A stretch of DNA of 64,000 nucleotides from CALZJC01 sp041574955 (GTDB lineage: Bacteria > Acidobacteriota > Thermoanaerobaculia > Multivoradales > JAHEKO01), in assembly GCA_041574955.1 (NCBI GenBank), contig JBFGNS010000002.1, positions 14,827 to 78,826 on the forward strand, written 5' to 3'. This document shows, one piece after another, positions 8,603 through 15,403 of the stretch. The notes under the pieces were generated by a model, which was given only the letters and a program-made list of their open reading frames with translations, was not told the origin of the DNA and did no database searches. Both the position numbers and the translations under genes were made by a program. The first letter of the stretch is position 1. The number at the start of each line of letters is the position of its first letter.

Positions 8603-10099
8603 ATGAACGCCAAAGGCAAGAAGCGCTCGAAGTGGAGACGTCTCAAGATCTGGCTGCCGGTGGTGTTGGTGGTCGGCGGCGTCTTCGCCTACATCGGCTG
8701 GGACCGCGGCTTCCGCGTCCACCCCGAGCCCGACTGGGTGATGAAGGACGAGGCCACCCGCTTCATGTACGCCTCGATCGGCGCCGAGTTCGAGGCCGGC
8801 ATCCCGTACTGGATCCTGTACGTCCTACCGCGCGTGTTTCCGGAGAAGTTCCCCGGCCCCGGCGGCTTCGCCGCGTTCGGCATCCCGTGGGAGCAGGGCA
8901 TGGAGCTGCCGGTGGGGTTCACCCAACGCACCATCGGTTTCCCGCGGGTCAGCAACAACTGCGCCGTCTGCCACACCGCGACCTACCGCACCTCGCCCGA
9001 CGCCGAACCGGTCATCGTGCCGCTCGGTCCCGGCCATACCAGCAACGTCGAGGCGTTCCTCAAGCTGCTGGTGGACTGCGCCAAGGACCCGCGCTTCAAC
9101 GCCGACAACCTGATGGCCTACATCGCGATGGCCACCAAGCTGGACGTCATCGACACCCTGCTCTACCGCTATCTGATCATTCCGATCACCCGCAAGACCC
9201 TGCTCGAGCGCGAGCGCCAGTTCACCTGGGTCTACAACGACGCCTACCCCGATTGGGGCCGCGGCCGCGACGACGCAATGAACCTCACCAAGTACTTCAT
9301 GATCGAGGTCGATCCACCCGACGACGGCACCTACGGGCCGACCGACTTCCCGTCGATCTGGAACCTGCAGAAGTACGACTCACCGGCCGACGACCCCAAC
9401 CCGCAGCGGCTCAACCTCGCCGGTGACACCTGGGACGCCTACTCGGTGGTGATGGACTCGGCGCTCGGGCTGCTGGGCGGAGCGCCCCACGACAACGACG
9501 AGTTCGTGGCCCACGTCCAGTGGATCACCGACTACGCCAAGCGCACCCCGGCGCCGGAGTTCCCGTTCCCGGTGGACGAAGCTCTCGCCGCCGCCGGGCG
9601 GCCGGTGTACGACGCCAACTGCGCGGTCTGCCACGACTCCGACGGCGACCTGGTCGGCCGGCCGATGCCGCTGGCCGAGGTCCGCACCAGCCGCGACCGC
9701 CTCGACACCTGGGCCGGCAAGTACGCCGCCCAGGCCAACCGCGTGGTCGAGGAGATGGGGCTCGAGCGGCGTGGACTGGTGGAGCAGGACTCGCCGGGCT
9801 ACAACCCGCCGCACCTCGACGGGCTGTGGCTGCGCGCCCCCTACCTGCACAACGGCTCGGTGCCGACCCTGCGCGACCTGCTGCGGCCCCCCGGCGAGCG
9901 CCCGGCGACCTTCTACCGCGGCTACGACGTCTACGACCCGGTGGACGTGGGGTTCGTGGTGCAGGGCCCCGAGGCCGAGCGCTGGGGCACGCTGCACGAC
10001 ACCGGCCGCAAGGGCAACGGCAACTACGGTCACGAGTTCGGCACCGACCTGCCGGCCGAGCAGAAGGAAGCGCTGCTCGAGTACCTGAAGACGCTGTAG
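8603..10099 (+). CDS. RoxA-like membrane-anchored di-haem c-type cytochrome, second copy
   Basis: A 498-residue paralogue of the preceding gene with the same layout: basic start, one transmembrane anchor (about residues 16-31) and a periplasmic domain. It has two haem sites, CAVCH at 120-124 and CAVCH at 340-344. It shares the FPSIW, LDGLWLRAPYLHNGSVPTL, TFYRGYDVYDPVDVGFV and GNGNYGHEFGTDLP blocks with its neighbour but lacks about 110 residues, mainly in the region after the second haem. GGAGGAGAG lies just before the ATG. Together with the 27-base gap this indicates co-transcription. Likely a periplasmic di-haem oxidoreductase; whether the two copies form a heterodimer or act on different substrates is unknown. 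Confidence 0.85.
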   Translation: MNAKGKKRSKWRRLKIWLPVVLVVGGVFAYIGWDRGFRVHPEPDWVMKDEATRFMYASIGAEFEAGIPYWILYVLPRVFPEKFPGPGGFAAFGIPWEQGMELPVGFTQRTIGFPRVSNNCAVCHTATYRTSPDAEPVIVPLGPGHTSNVEAFLKLLVDCAKDPRFNADNLMAYIAMATKLDVIDTLLYRYLIIPITRKTLLERERQFTWVYNDAYPDWGRGRDDAMNLTKYFMIEVDPPDDGTYGPTDFPSIWNLQKYDSPADDPNPQRLNLAGDTWDAYSVVMDSALGLLGGAPHDNDEFVAHVQWITDYAKRTPAPEFPFPVDEALAAAGRPVYDANCAVCHDSDGDLVGRPMPLAEVRTSRDRLDTWAGKYAAQANRVVEEMGLERRGLVEQDSPGYNPPHLDGLWLRAPYLHNGSVPTLRDLLRPPGERPATFYRGYDVYDPVDVGFVVQGPEAERWGTLHDTGRKGNGNYGHEFGTDLPAEQKEALLEYLKTL

Positions 10100-10195
10100 C
10101 CCGCTTCTCGGGCGCGACCGCGTCGGAACACGCCGGCGGCGGCCCGTGTTCGTCTCGCCGGCCGCCGCTACCCCCGCCAGCACTATCCACCGGCC

Positions 10196-10348
10196 ATGCG
10201 GCGCATCTTCGCCCGGGAGGCGACCGGATTTGCCGAGGAGTCCCGGCTGTTCGCCGGCGGCGACTCACGAACCGCCTACTTCTTCGACCTCTGGTACGCC
10301 GCACCGGTCGTCGAGCGGACCTACGACGAGCTCAGCGGACAAGGCTGA
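10196..10348 (+). CDS. Possible small protein or gene remnant, 50 residues
   Basis: An ATG at 10196 opens a 50-residue frame ending in TGA at 10346-10348. It has strong coding-like third-position GC and an aromatic, plausible protein sequence (TAYFFDLWYAAPVVERTYDE). GGGAGG is inside the frame and no ribosome site precedes the ATG. The protein ends abruptly, so it may be the remaining N-terminal piece of a longer enzyme gene; the sequence is faintly reminiscent of methyltransferase N-termini. It lies in the 258-base gap between the cytochrome pair and a convergent operon. I assign no function. Confidence 0.35.
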   Translation: MRRIFAREATGFAEESRLFAGGDSRTAYFFDLWYAAPVVERTYDELSGQG

Positions 10349-10357
10349 GCCGGGCGC

Positions 10358-11044
10358 CTACTCGATGATGTCCATCAGCTGCCAGACCACCGACCGGCGC
10401 AAGTGTGCGGCCTCGTCGGCGGTGATCTGGGGAGCCGCCAGCTGGCCGAAGCCGTTGAAACGGCTCACCAGCGCGTACTCGTAGCCCCGCTCGCCGCCGA
10501 CCGGCAGCCGCTTGGCGAACAGCGCCCAGTTGACCACCTCGCCGGCGTCGGCGCGCGCCTGGAGCCGCGGCATCACCCGGCCGCGCATGGTGTCCAGGAA
10601 ACGCTCGCTACCGGCCGCGCCGGCGGTCAGGAAGTCGACCGTGACGTGGGTGTACTCCACCTTGCCGTAGTAGTCCTCCGAGCGCACCCCAGGCACTCCC
10701 TGGTAGACCTCCGAGTGGCGCACCCAGCCGGCGTAGCCGTCGGAGGCGGTCGGGCTCTGCAGGCTGGCGAAGTCGGTGAAGACCGTCACCATGACGTCGG
10801 TGTAGTCGCTGGCGCTGCCCAATGGAAAGCGGGAGGCGTAGTGGTACCAGGCGAAGATCTCGCCGCGCTCGAGCCGCTGGCGGTTGAGGTCGCGCACCGG
10901 GCCGGTCACCGCCGCCCGGAACTCCGCCGCCGACTCCGGCGGCACGGCCAGGTACTCCACGTGGACGGCGACCGCCGCCGCCGCGGGTCGGGCGACGAGC
11001 AGCAGCACCGCCGCGGCCAGCCAGGCTCCGGTGGACCGCTTCAC
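10358..11044 (-). CDS. Secreted protein with internally duplicated alpha/beta domain
   Basis: A 228-residue protein with a signal peptide (residues 1-about 22, ending RPAAAAVAVHVEY). The mature part consists of two similar halves. VEYLAVPPESAAEFRAA through VMVTVFTDFASL matches VDFLTAGAAGSERFLDT through YALVSRFNGFGQL, each with the order strand, helix, (R/A)GE(I/V), W, F/A..R-P-G, strand. This is the pattern of a tandem dimeric alpha/beta-barrel (ferredoxin-like) fold. No named family is recognised. The GTG start at 11044 overlaps the TGA of the SRPBCC gene (GTGA), so it is the third, translationally coupled gene of the ArsR operon. Confidence 0.7.
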   Translation of the reverse strand: MKRSTGAWLAAAVLLLVARPAAAAVAVHVEYLAVPPESAAEFRAAVTGPVRDLNRQRLERGEIFAWYHYASRFPLGSASDYTDVMVTVFTDFASLQSPTASDGYAGWVRHSEVYQGVPGVRSEDYYGKVEYTHVTVDFLTAGAAGSERFLDTMRGRVMPRLQARADAGEVVNWALFAKRLPVGGERGYEYALVSRFNGFGQLAAPQITADEAAHLRRSVVWQLMDIIE

Positions 11045-11532
11045 GACGCCGCCCCCGCCGGCTCCGCCACCAGCTGCGGCAGCTTGGCCAGGCAGCCGTT
11101 CCAGCCCTGGCCATGGTTCTCCCGGTCGGCGGCGTCCACGAAGCCCTCGTGGGTGAGCGTCAGCTCGGTCTCGCCGTCGCCCACCGGCCGCAGCTCCACC
11201 GTCACACGGGTGACCAGCTCGGCCTCGGCCCACTTCCACGAGAAGACCAGCTTCTCGCCGGGGACGACCTGCTGGTAGACGCCGGCCGGCGAGTGGGGCT
11301 CGCCCTCCGGGCTCCTCATGACGATGCGGTAGCTGCCGCCGACCCGCACGTCGAGCTCGGCCTCGTCGACCCTCATCGCTCCCGGGCTGAACCAGCGCCG
11401 CACGAGCTCGGGATCGGTCCAGGCCTGCCACACCCGCGCCGGGGGCGCCGGCAGCCGGCGCTGGATAACCAGGGAGCTCGGGGAGTCGGAGTCGGGCGTC
11501 GGTGGCGCCACCGACGGTCTTGCTGTCGTCAT
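11041..11532 (-). CDS. SRPBCC (AHSA1-like) domain protein
   Basis: A 163-residue protein of the START/SRPBCC superfamily, AHSA1-like branch, a hydrophobic-cavity fold. The family pattern is clear: IQRRLPAPPARVWQAWTDPELVRRWFSPG at the N-terminus (quoted from the family-conserved start), GGSYRI, then VVPGEKLVFSW and a final TLTHEGF with GWNGCL. Such proteins are very often encoded directly after an ArsR regulator, as here. Its ATG at 11532 overlaps the ArsR stop by four bases. The ligand or role is unknown; the pairing suggests a small-molecule response. Confidence 0.9.
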   Translation of the reverse strand: MTTARPSVAPPTPDSDSPSSLVIQRRLPAPPARVWQAWTDPELVRRWFSPGAMRVDEAELDVRVGGSYRIVMRSPEGEPHSPAGVYQQVVPGEKLVFSWKWAEAELVTRVTVELRPVGDGETELTLTHEGFVDAADRENHGQGWNGCLAKLPQLVAEPAGAAS

Positions 11533-11921
11533 CGTGAGGGTCCTTTCTGTTCGTTTGCCGGTTGGGAACCTGCGGTGCCGGCGGCACGGCCGTCCGAGTC
11601 GAGAAAGCTCTCGAGCTCGTCCAGCCGCGAGCGCCAGAAATCGCGGTAGAAGCCGAGCCAGTCGCGGGCCTCTCCCAGCGCGCCGGGATCGAGGTCACAG
11701 TGGTGCTGGCGTCCTCTCACCTGACGGCTGACCAGCCCCGCGCGCTCCAGGATCTTGACGTGCTTCGAGACCGCCGGCAGGCTGATCGGAAACGGTGCCG
11801 CCAGCTCGCCGATTGTCGCGGGGCCTGCCGCGAGGCGGCCCACGATCGCCCGTCGCGTGGGGTCGGAGAGGGCGAAGAAGATCCGGTCGAGCCGTGGTGA
11901 AGGCTGGAGCGTGGCCGACAT
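11529..11921 (-). CDS. ArsR-family transcriptional regulator
   Basis: A winged-helix DNA-binding repressor of about 130 residues. The core is LDRIFFALSDPTRRAIVGRL, then GELAAPFPISLPAVSKHVKIL as the recognition helix and LVSRQVRGRQHHCDLDP as the wing. No cysteine metal site is seen, fitting the SRPBCC-linked, non-metal branch. I chose the ATG at 11921 (the fourth codon of a frame that also has ATG at 11930). A TTGACA-17-TTAAAT promoter ends at 11931, so transcription should start near 11921-11924 and leave the mRNA leaderless at 11921. It heads a three-gene operon and is probably autorepressed through the palindrome at 11933-11948. Confidence 0.9.
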   Translation of the reverse strand: MSATLQPSPRLDRIFFALSDPTRRAIVGRLAAGPATIGELAAPFPISLPAVSKHVKILERAGLVSRQVRGRQHHCDLDPGALGEARDWLGFYRDFWRSRLDELESFLDSDGRAAGTAGSQPANEQKGPSR

Positions 11922-11930
11922 CGGAGACAT

Positions 11931-11959
11931 ATTTAACCTATCGGTTAACCATCTGTCAA
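11931..11959 (-). promoter_or_regulatory. Promoter with ArsR operator palindrome
   Basis: On the minus strand TTGACA (11959-11954) is followed after 17 bases by TTAAAT (11936-11931). The spacer and -10 contain the inverted repeat TTAACC-TATC-GGTTAA at 11933-11948, in one of the few AT-rich patches of the region. The position between -35 and -10 is ideal for autorepression by the ArsR protein encoded directly downstream. Sites of this TTAACC/GGTTAA type are what I would expect for ArsR/SRPBCC pairs; the assignment is inference. Confidence 0.6.
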
Positions 11960-12086
11960 GCCCACCGTCCGCCGCTGCAGCCGGCCCGCCGTCACGCCCA
12001 CCACCCCGGCGGGTGGCGGCACCGCCCGCAATCCGTCGGTAGCCTCGCGGTAGGGCCTGCACCCCCCGAGCGACACGGATATCGGC

Positions 12087-13388
12087 ATGCATCGCAAGAC
12101 GCCGCAGGCAGTAAGCCGTGCGGCGACGACCGCCGCCCTCGCGCTCGCACTCCTCACCGCCGCCACCGGACTGCCCGCCGACGCCGGCGCGCGGCTCGAC
12201 GAGCGGGGCGTGGTCGCGCTGCTCGAAGTCATGGACGCCGTCGCGCGGCTCCACCCCGGCTTCGAGACGGCCACGGCGGCGGCCACCAGCGAGGCCGAGC
12301 TCGAGGCGTTGCGCGCCGCCGGCCGCGAGCGGAACCGGGCGAGCGCCGAGCTCGCAGCGGCGGTAGAGCGGATGCTGTCCACCGAGACCTACCGCGTCTA
12401 CTTCCGCCGCTTCTCGAACCTCACCCCCGAGCTGCTGCGCGACCTGGTCCTCGATCTGCCCCACCGCTGCCGCCCGGCACCGGGCGACGTCGGGCGGATG
12501 CTGTGCGAGCTGGTGCGGCGGCGCGGCGAAGTGCGCGCCCGGCTCGAGCGGTTTCTGGACCAGATCGACCTGGCACGGGTGCACGGCACCGCCCTCCACT
12601 GGCTGCCCGGGGAAGGGCATCCGGTTCCCACCATGCACCTGATCTGGGACAGCAACGCCGGCTCGTTCGCCGCCGAGGGCATGCCGTTCTTCAACCTGTA
12701 CACCTCGGGCATCCTGGGCGAGCTCGCGGGCGGCGAGGCGTCGATCCGCGACGCCGAGCTGGTGATGGCCCACGAGCTGCACCACACGCTGGCCGAGCCC
12801 TTCCTCGCTGCGGGCGACGACCAGGGTCTGCCCTGGGATCGACGCTGGATCGGTCGGCTGACCCGCGGCATGGTCGGCGAGGGCGCCGCCAACCACTGCA
12901 ACCCGCCCGCCGGCTTCAAGCGCCAACTGTACGAGGACCCGGAGGTCGTGGCGACGCTCGTGGCCCGCCTGGAGGAGCTCCTGGGCCGCCTGCGCGACGG
13001 CTCGCTCGATGAGCCCGAGATGCGCCGGTGGATGCGCGACAGCTACTTCGCCGCCGCCGAGTCGCTGCTGCGCCGCCACCTCGAGCGGCGGTTCGCCGGC
13101 GACGAGCTGGAGGCGATGATGCGCCGCCACATGCCGTTGCGCCCCGACATCGAGCACGCCCTCGGCTGGTGGATGGTGTCGCGCATCTCCCTGTCCGGCG
13201 AGCGGCGGAGCGACCTGCTGGCGCTGCTCGAGGACCCGTCCAGCCTCTACCGCCGCTACAACCGGGCCGTGGCAGCGGCCTACCCGGAGCTCCGGCTGAG
13301 CGCGGCGGCCGTCACCTACCTCGAACGGCTGCTCGGCGCGGGGGCCACGGAACGCCCGCGCAACCCAGACGGCGGCACCGCGGGCTGA
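12087..13388 (+). CDS. Secreted DUF5700-like zinc metalloprotease
   Basis: A 433-residue protein with a signal peptide (residues 1-about 33). The zinc-binding HEXXH motif is HELHH at 229-233, followed about 32 residues later by a conserved GEGAANH whose Glu (about 265) is a plausible third ligand, as in gluzincins. The rest is helical and charged. Overall it fits the putative zinc-dependent peptidase family DUF5700. The N-terminal region has the VVALLEVMDAVARLHPG pattern seen in that family. No strong ribosome site precedes the ATG. It stands alone between divergent and co-directional neighbours, so its substrate is unknown. Confidence 0.75.
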   Translation: MHRKTPQAVSRAATTAALALALLTAATGLPADAGARLDERGVVALLEVMDAVARLHPGFETATAAATSEAELEALRAAGRERNRASAELAAAVERMLSTETYRVYFRRFSNLTPELLRDLVLDLPHRCRPAPGDVGRMLCELVRRRGEVRARLERFLDQIDLARVHGTALHWLPGEGHPVPTMHLIWDSNAGSFAAEGMPFFNLYTSGILGELAGGEASIRDAELVMAHELHHTLAEPFLAAGDDQGLPWDRRWIGRLTRGMVGEGAANHCNPPAGFKRQLYEDPEVVATLVARLEELLGRLRDGSLDEPEMRRWMRDSYFAAAESLLRRHLERRFAGDELEAMMRRHMPLRPDIEHALGWWMVSRISLSGERRSDLLALLEDPSSLYRRYNRAVAAAYPELRLSAAAVTYLERLLGAGATERPRNPDGGTAG

Positions 13389-13429
13389 TCCGGCACCGGC
13401 GGCGGCGACGTCGAGCGGCGGCCTTCTGA

Positions 13430-13435
13430 TATAAC
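13430..13435 (+). promoter_or_regulatory. Candidate -10 element TATAAC
   Basis: TATAAC at 13430-13435 stands out in a GC-rich gap and lies about 90 bases before the strong ribosome site of the next gene. No clear -35 is seen at the right distance, so this is a weak call. Confidence 0.3.
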
Positions 13436-13526
13436 CGGCGCAAGAGTTCCATCCAGCGGCGGGATGTGGCGGGGCGCCGGCGGCGCTGGCCTCACCGCGG
13501 CCGCCGCGGTGGGAAGGAGGTGCAGC

Positions 13527-14408
13527 ATGGGTCCGAACCTGATCAAGCAAACCGGACTGGCCACGGCGGTCGTGGCGGTGGTGCTGACGGCGGGCGCCGC
13601 AGCGCAGACGGAGGGACCGCTGGCGGCGGTGCGCTACGGCGAGGACGCGATCGCCTGGAAACCGGTGGTCGAGTACAAGGGCCTGACGCTCACCCTCTCC
13701 GGACCGGTGTCGCTGGAGCGCAGCTTCCGGCCGGGCGACCGGGTCGAGCTGAGCCTCAAAACCGAGCAGGGGCCTCTACCCGACGGCAGCTACTCGTGGG
13801 AGCTCAGGGGCCAGCCGGCGGTGGACCCGGCGCTGCAGAGGAAGATGACCGAAGCTCGCGCTGCCGGTGATCAGAAGATGATGGACGGCCTGTACCGCGA
13901 GGGCTATCCCAGCGCCCTGCCGTCCCAGACCGGCGCCTTCACCGTGGCCAAGGGCAGGATCGTCAACGCCGGCGTCGAGGAGGCGGTTCCGCGCGCCGCA
14001 CCGCGGGGGACGGTGTTCGAGGGAGATCTGGAGATCGGCGGCAACCTCAAGGTCGCCGGCACCAAGAGCTTCGTGGCGCTCGATCCGGACGGCAACCGCC
14101 GCCTGGTCTACGCCGCCCTCGAAGGCCCGGAGGCCGGCACCTACTACCGCGGCAGCGCCCGCACCGTCGACGGCGAGGCGGTCATCGAGCTGCCCGACCA
14201 CTTCGCCGCCGCCAGCGAGCCGGACGGCCTGACCGTGCAGCTCACCCCCCTGGGCGGCTGGGCGCGGCTGTTCGTGGCCGAGAAGAGCACACGGCGGCTG
14301 GTGGTGCGCGACGCCGCGGGCGGTGACGGGGTGGCCTTCGACTTCCTCGTCCAGGGCGTCCGGCGGGGCTACTCGGACTACCGGCCGGAGGAGCCGCTGC
14401 CCGAGTAG
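13527..14408 (+). CDS. Secreted protein with tail-fibre-like C-terminal domain
   Basis: A 293-residue protein. The start is set by an unusually good ribosome site, AAGGAGG at 13514-13520, six bases before the ATG. This predicts high expression. A signal peptide covers residues 1-about 27 (AGAAAQ). The middle part has strand-rich, Glu/Asp-rich sequence. The C-terminal 110 residues begin GDLEIGGNLKVAGTKSFV and continue ALEGPEAGTYYRGSA, VIELPDHF, GLTVQLTPLGG and FDFLVQGVRRGY. That block recurs at the C-termini of phage-tail-fibre-like and surface proteins of many bacteria, but its function is not established. It may be an extracellular structural or adhesive protein. Confidence 0.7.
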   Translation: MGPNLIKQTGLATAVVAVVLTAGAAAQTEGPLAAVRYGEDAIAWKPVVEYKGLTLTLSGPVSLERSFRPGDRVELSLKTEQGPLPDGSYSWELRGQPAVDPALQRKMTEARAAGDQKMMDGLYREGYPSALPSQTGAFTVAKGRIVNAGVEEAVPRAAPRGTVFEGDLEIGGNLKVAGTKSFVALDPDGNRRLVYAALEGPEAGTYYRGSARTVDGEAVIELPDHFAAASEPDGLTVQLTPLGGWARLFVAEKSTRRLVVRDAAGGDGVAFDFLVQGVRRGYSDYRPEEPLPE

Positions 14409-14455
14409 CAGACCGTCCACCCACCGCCGCTGCCGTGCCCCTCGAGGGCGCCCGG

Positions 14456-15244
14456 CTACTCCGGCGGCTGCTCGGCGCGGCGCCGCCGCAGCTCCTCGAG
14501 CTTCTGGCCGATCTGCGGGTTGCCGGGGTTGGCCGCCTCGAGCTGCTCCAGGGCGGCGATCGCCGCCGCCAGCTCGCCGCGGCGCTCCTCGACGGCGGCG
14601 AGCGTCATCAGCGCCCAACTCGAGCCCGGGTTGAGCTCGAGCTCGAGGCCCAGCAGTTCGGCGGCCGCGTCGAGCCGGTCGGATCTCGCCAGCCGCTCGG
14701 CAGCCCGCATCAAGGTGCTCTCGCCGAAATCGTACGCCTGACCCTCCAGGTGCTCCTCGCGCAGCTCACGGTAGCGCGCTACCGCCGCCTCACCGCCCTC
14801 CTCGGATGCCACCCGCACCAGGATGTCGGCCAGCTGCTCCGGGCGCGCCGCGCCGCGATGGCAGGTGACGCACTCGACCCGCAGGCGGCCAGCCGGCTCG
14901 ACGTCCAGCCCGGCCAGGAGCTCGCCGTTGATGCGCTCGACCATGCTCAGCATGATCCGCGCCTTGCGCTTGGTCTCCTTCTGGTCGGAGGCGAAGTCGA
15001 AGGTCGCGATCGGCTGCCCCTCCTCGCCGACGTGGCAGTACTGGCACCGTACCCCGAGCGCGAAGGCGAAGTCGCGCATGGTGCCGATCAGCTCGCCCAC
15101 CTCGGTGTCGGCGGCGAAGTGCTGCAGGTTCTTGATCTCCGGCGGCCACTGCTGCGCCGTGGCTGCCGGTACGGCGAGCGCCGTCGCCAGCGCCGCCGCC
15201 GGCAGCGTGTGGAGCCAAGAATGGCCTCTAGCGGGTCGTCTCAT
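14456..15244 (-). CDS. Di-haem c-type cytochrome with TPR tail
   Basis: A 262-residue periplasmic protein. The ATG at 15244 is preceded by AGGAGGG and opens a signal peptide ending ATAQQ. Two haem c sites are visible, CQYCH at 67-71 and CVTCH at 125-129. The surrounding pattern (NLQHFAADTEVGELIGTMRDF, FALGVRCQYCH, then F..D....K..AR.M..M) is that of the photosynthetic reaction-centre cytochrome subunit-like family. That family is common in non-phototrophic bacteria as an electron carrier with two of the four haem sites. The C-terminal third (about 185-250) is TPR-like. No photosynthesis genes are present, so a generic periplasmic electron-transfer role is likely. Confidence 0.8.
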   Translation of the reverse strand: MRRPARGHSWLHTLPAAALATALAVPAATAQQWPPEIKNLQHFAADTEVGELIGTMRDFAFALGVRCQYCHVGEEGQPIATFDFASDQKETKRKARIMLSMVERINGELLAGLDVEPAGRLRVECVTCHRGAARPEQLADILVRVASEEGGEAAVARYRELREEHLEGQAYDFGESTLMRAAERLARSDRLDAAAELLGLELELNPGSSWALMTLAAVEERRGELAAAIAALEQLEAANPGNPQIGQKLEELRRRRAEQPPE

Positions 15245-15403
15245 GCGCGCTTCCCTCCTGGGCGGGTCGACACCCCCTCTACGCAACCGCTCGCTCGGGG
15301 TTTCCTGTCCGGCCGGACTCCGGCCGGCGGCGGGCGCCGCCCGACACCGCTCCTGGCACCGGGCCGGCGGCAACCGACAGGGGCGAGGCCGCCCGACAAG
15401 CGG

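Noticed and set aside
9525..10304. 259-codon minus-strand frame over the second di-haem cytochrome
   Set aside because: Arg/Pro-rich shadow without any conserved motif.
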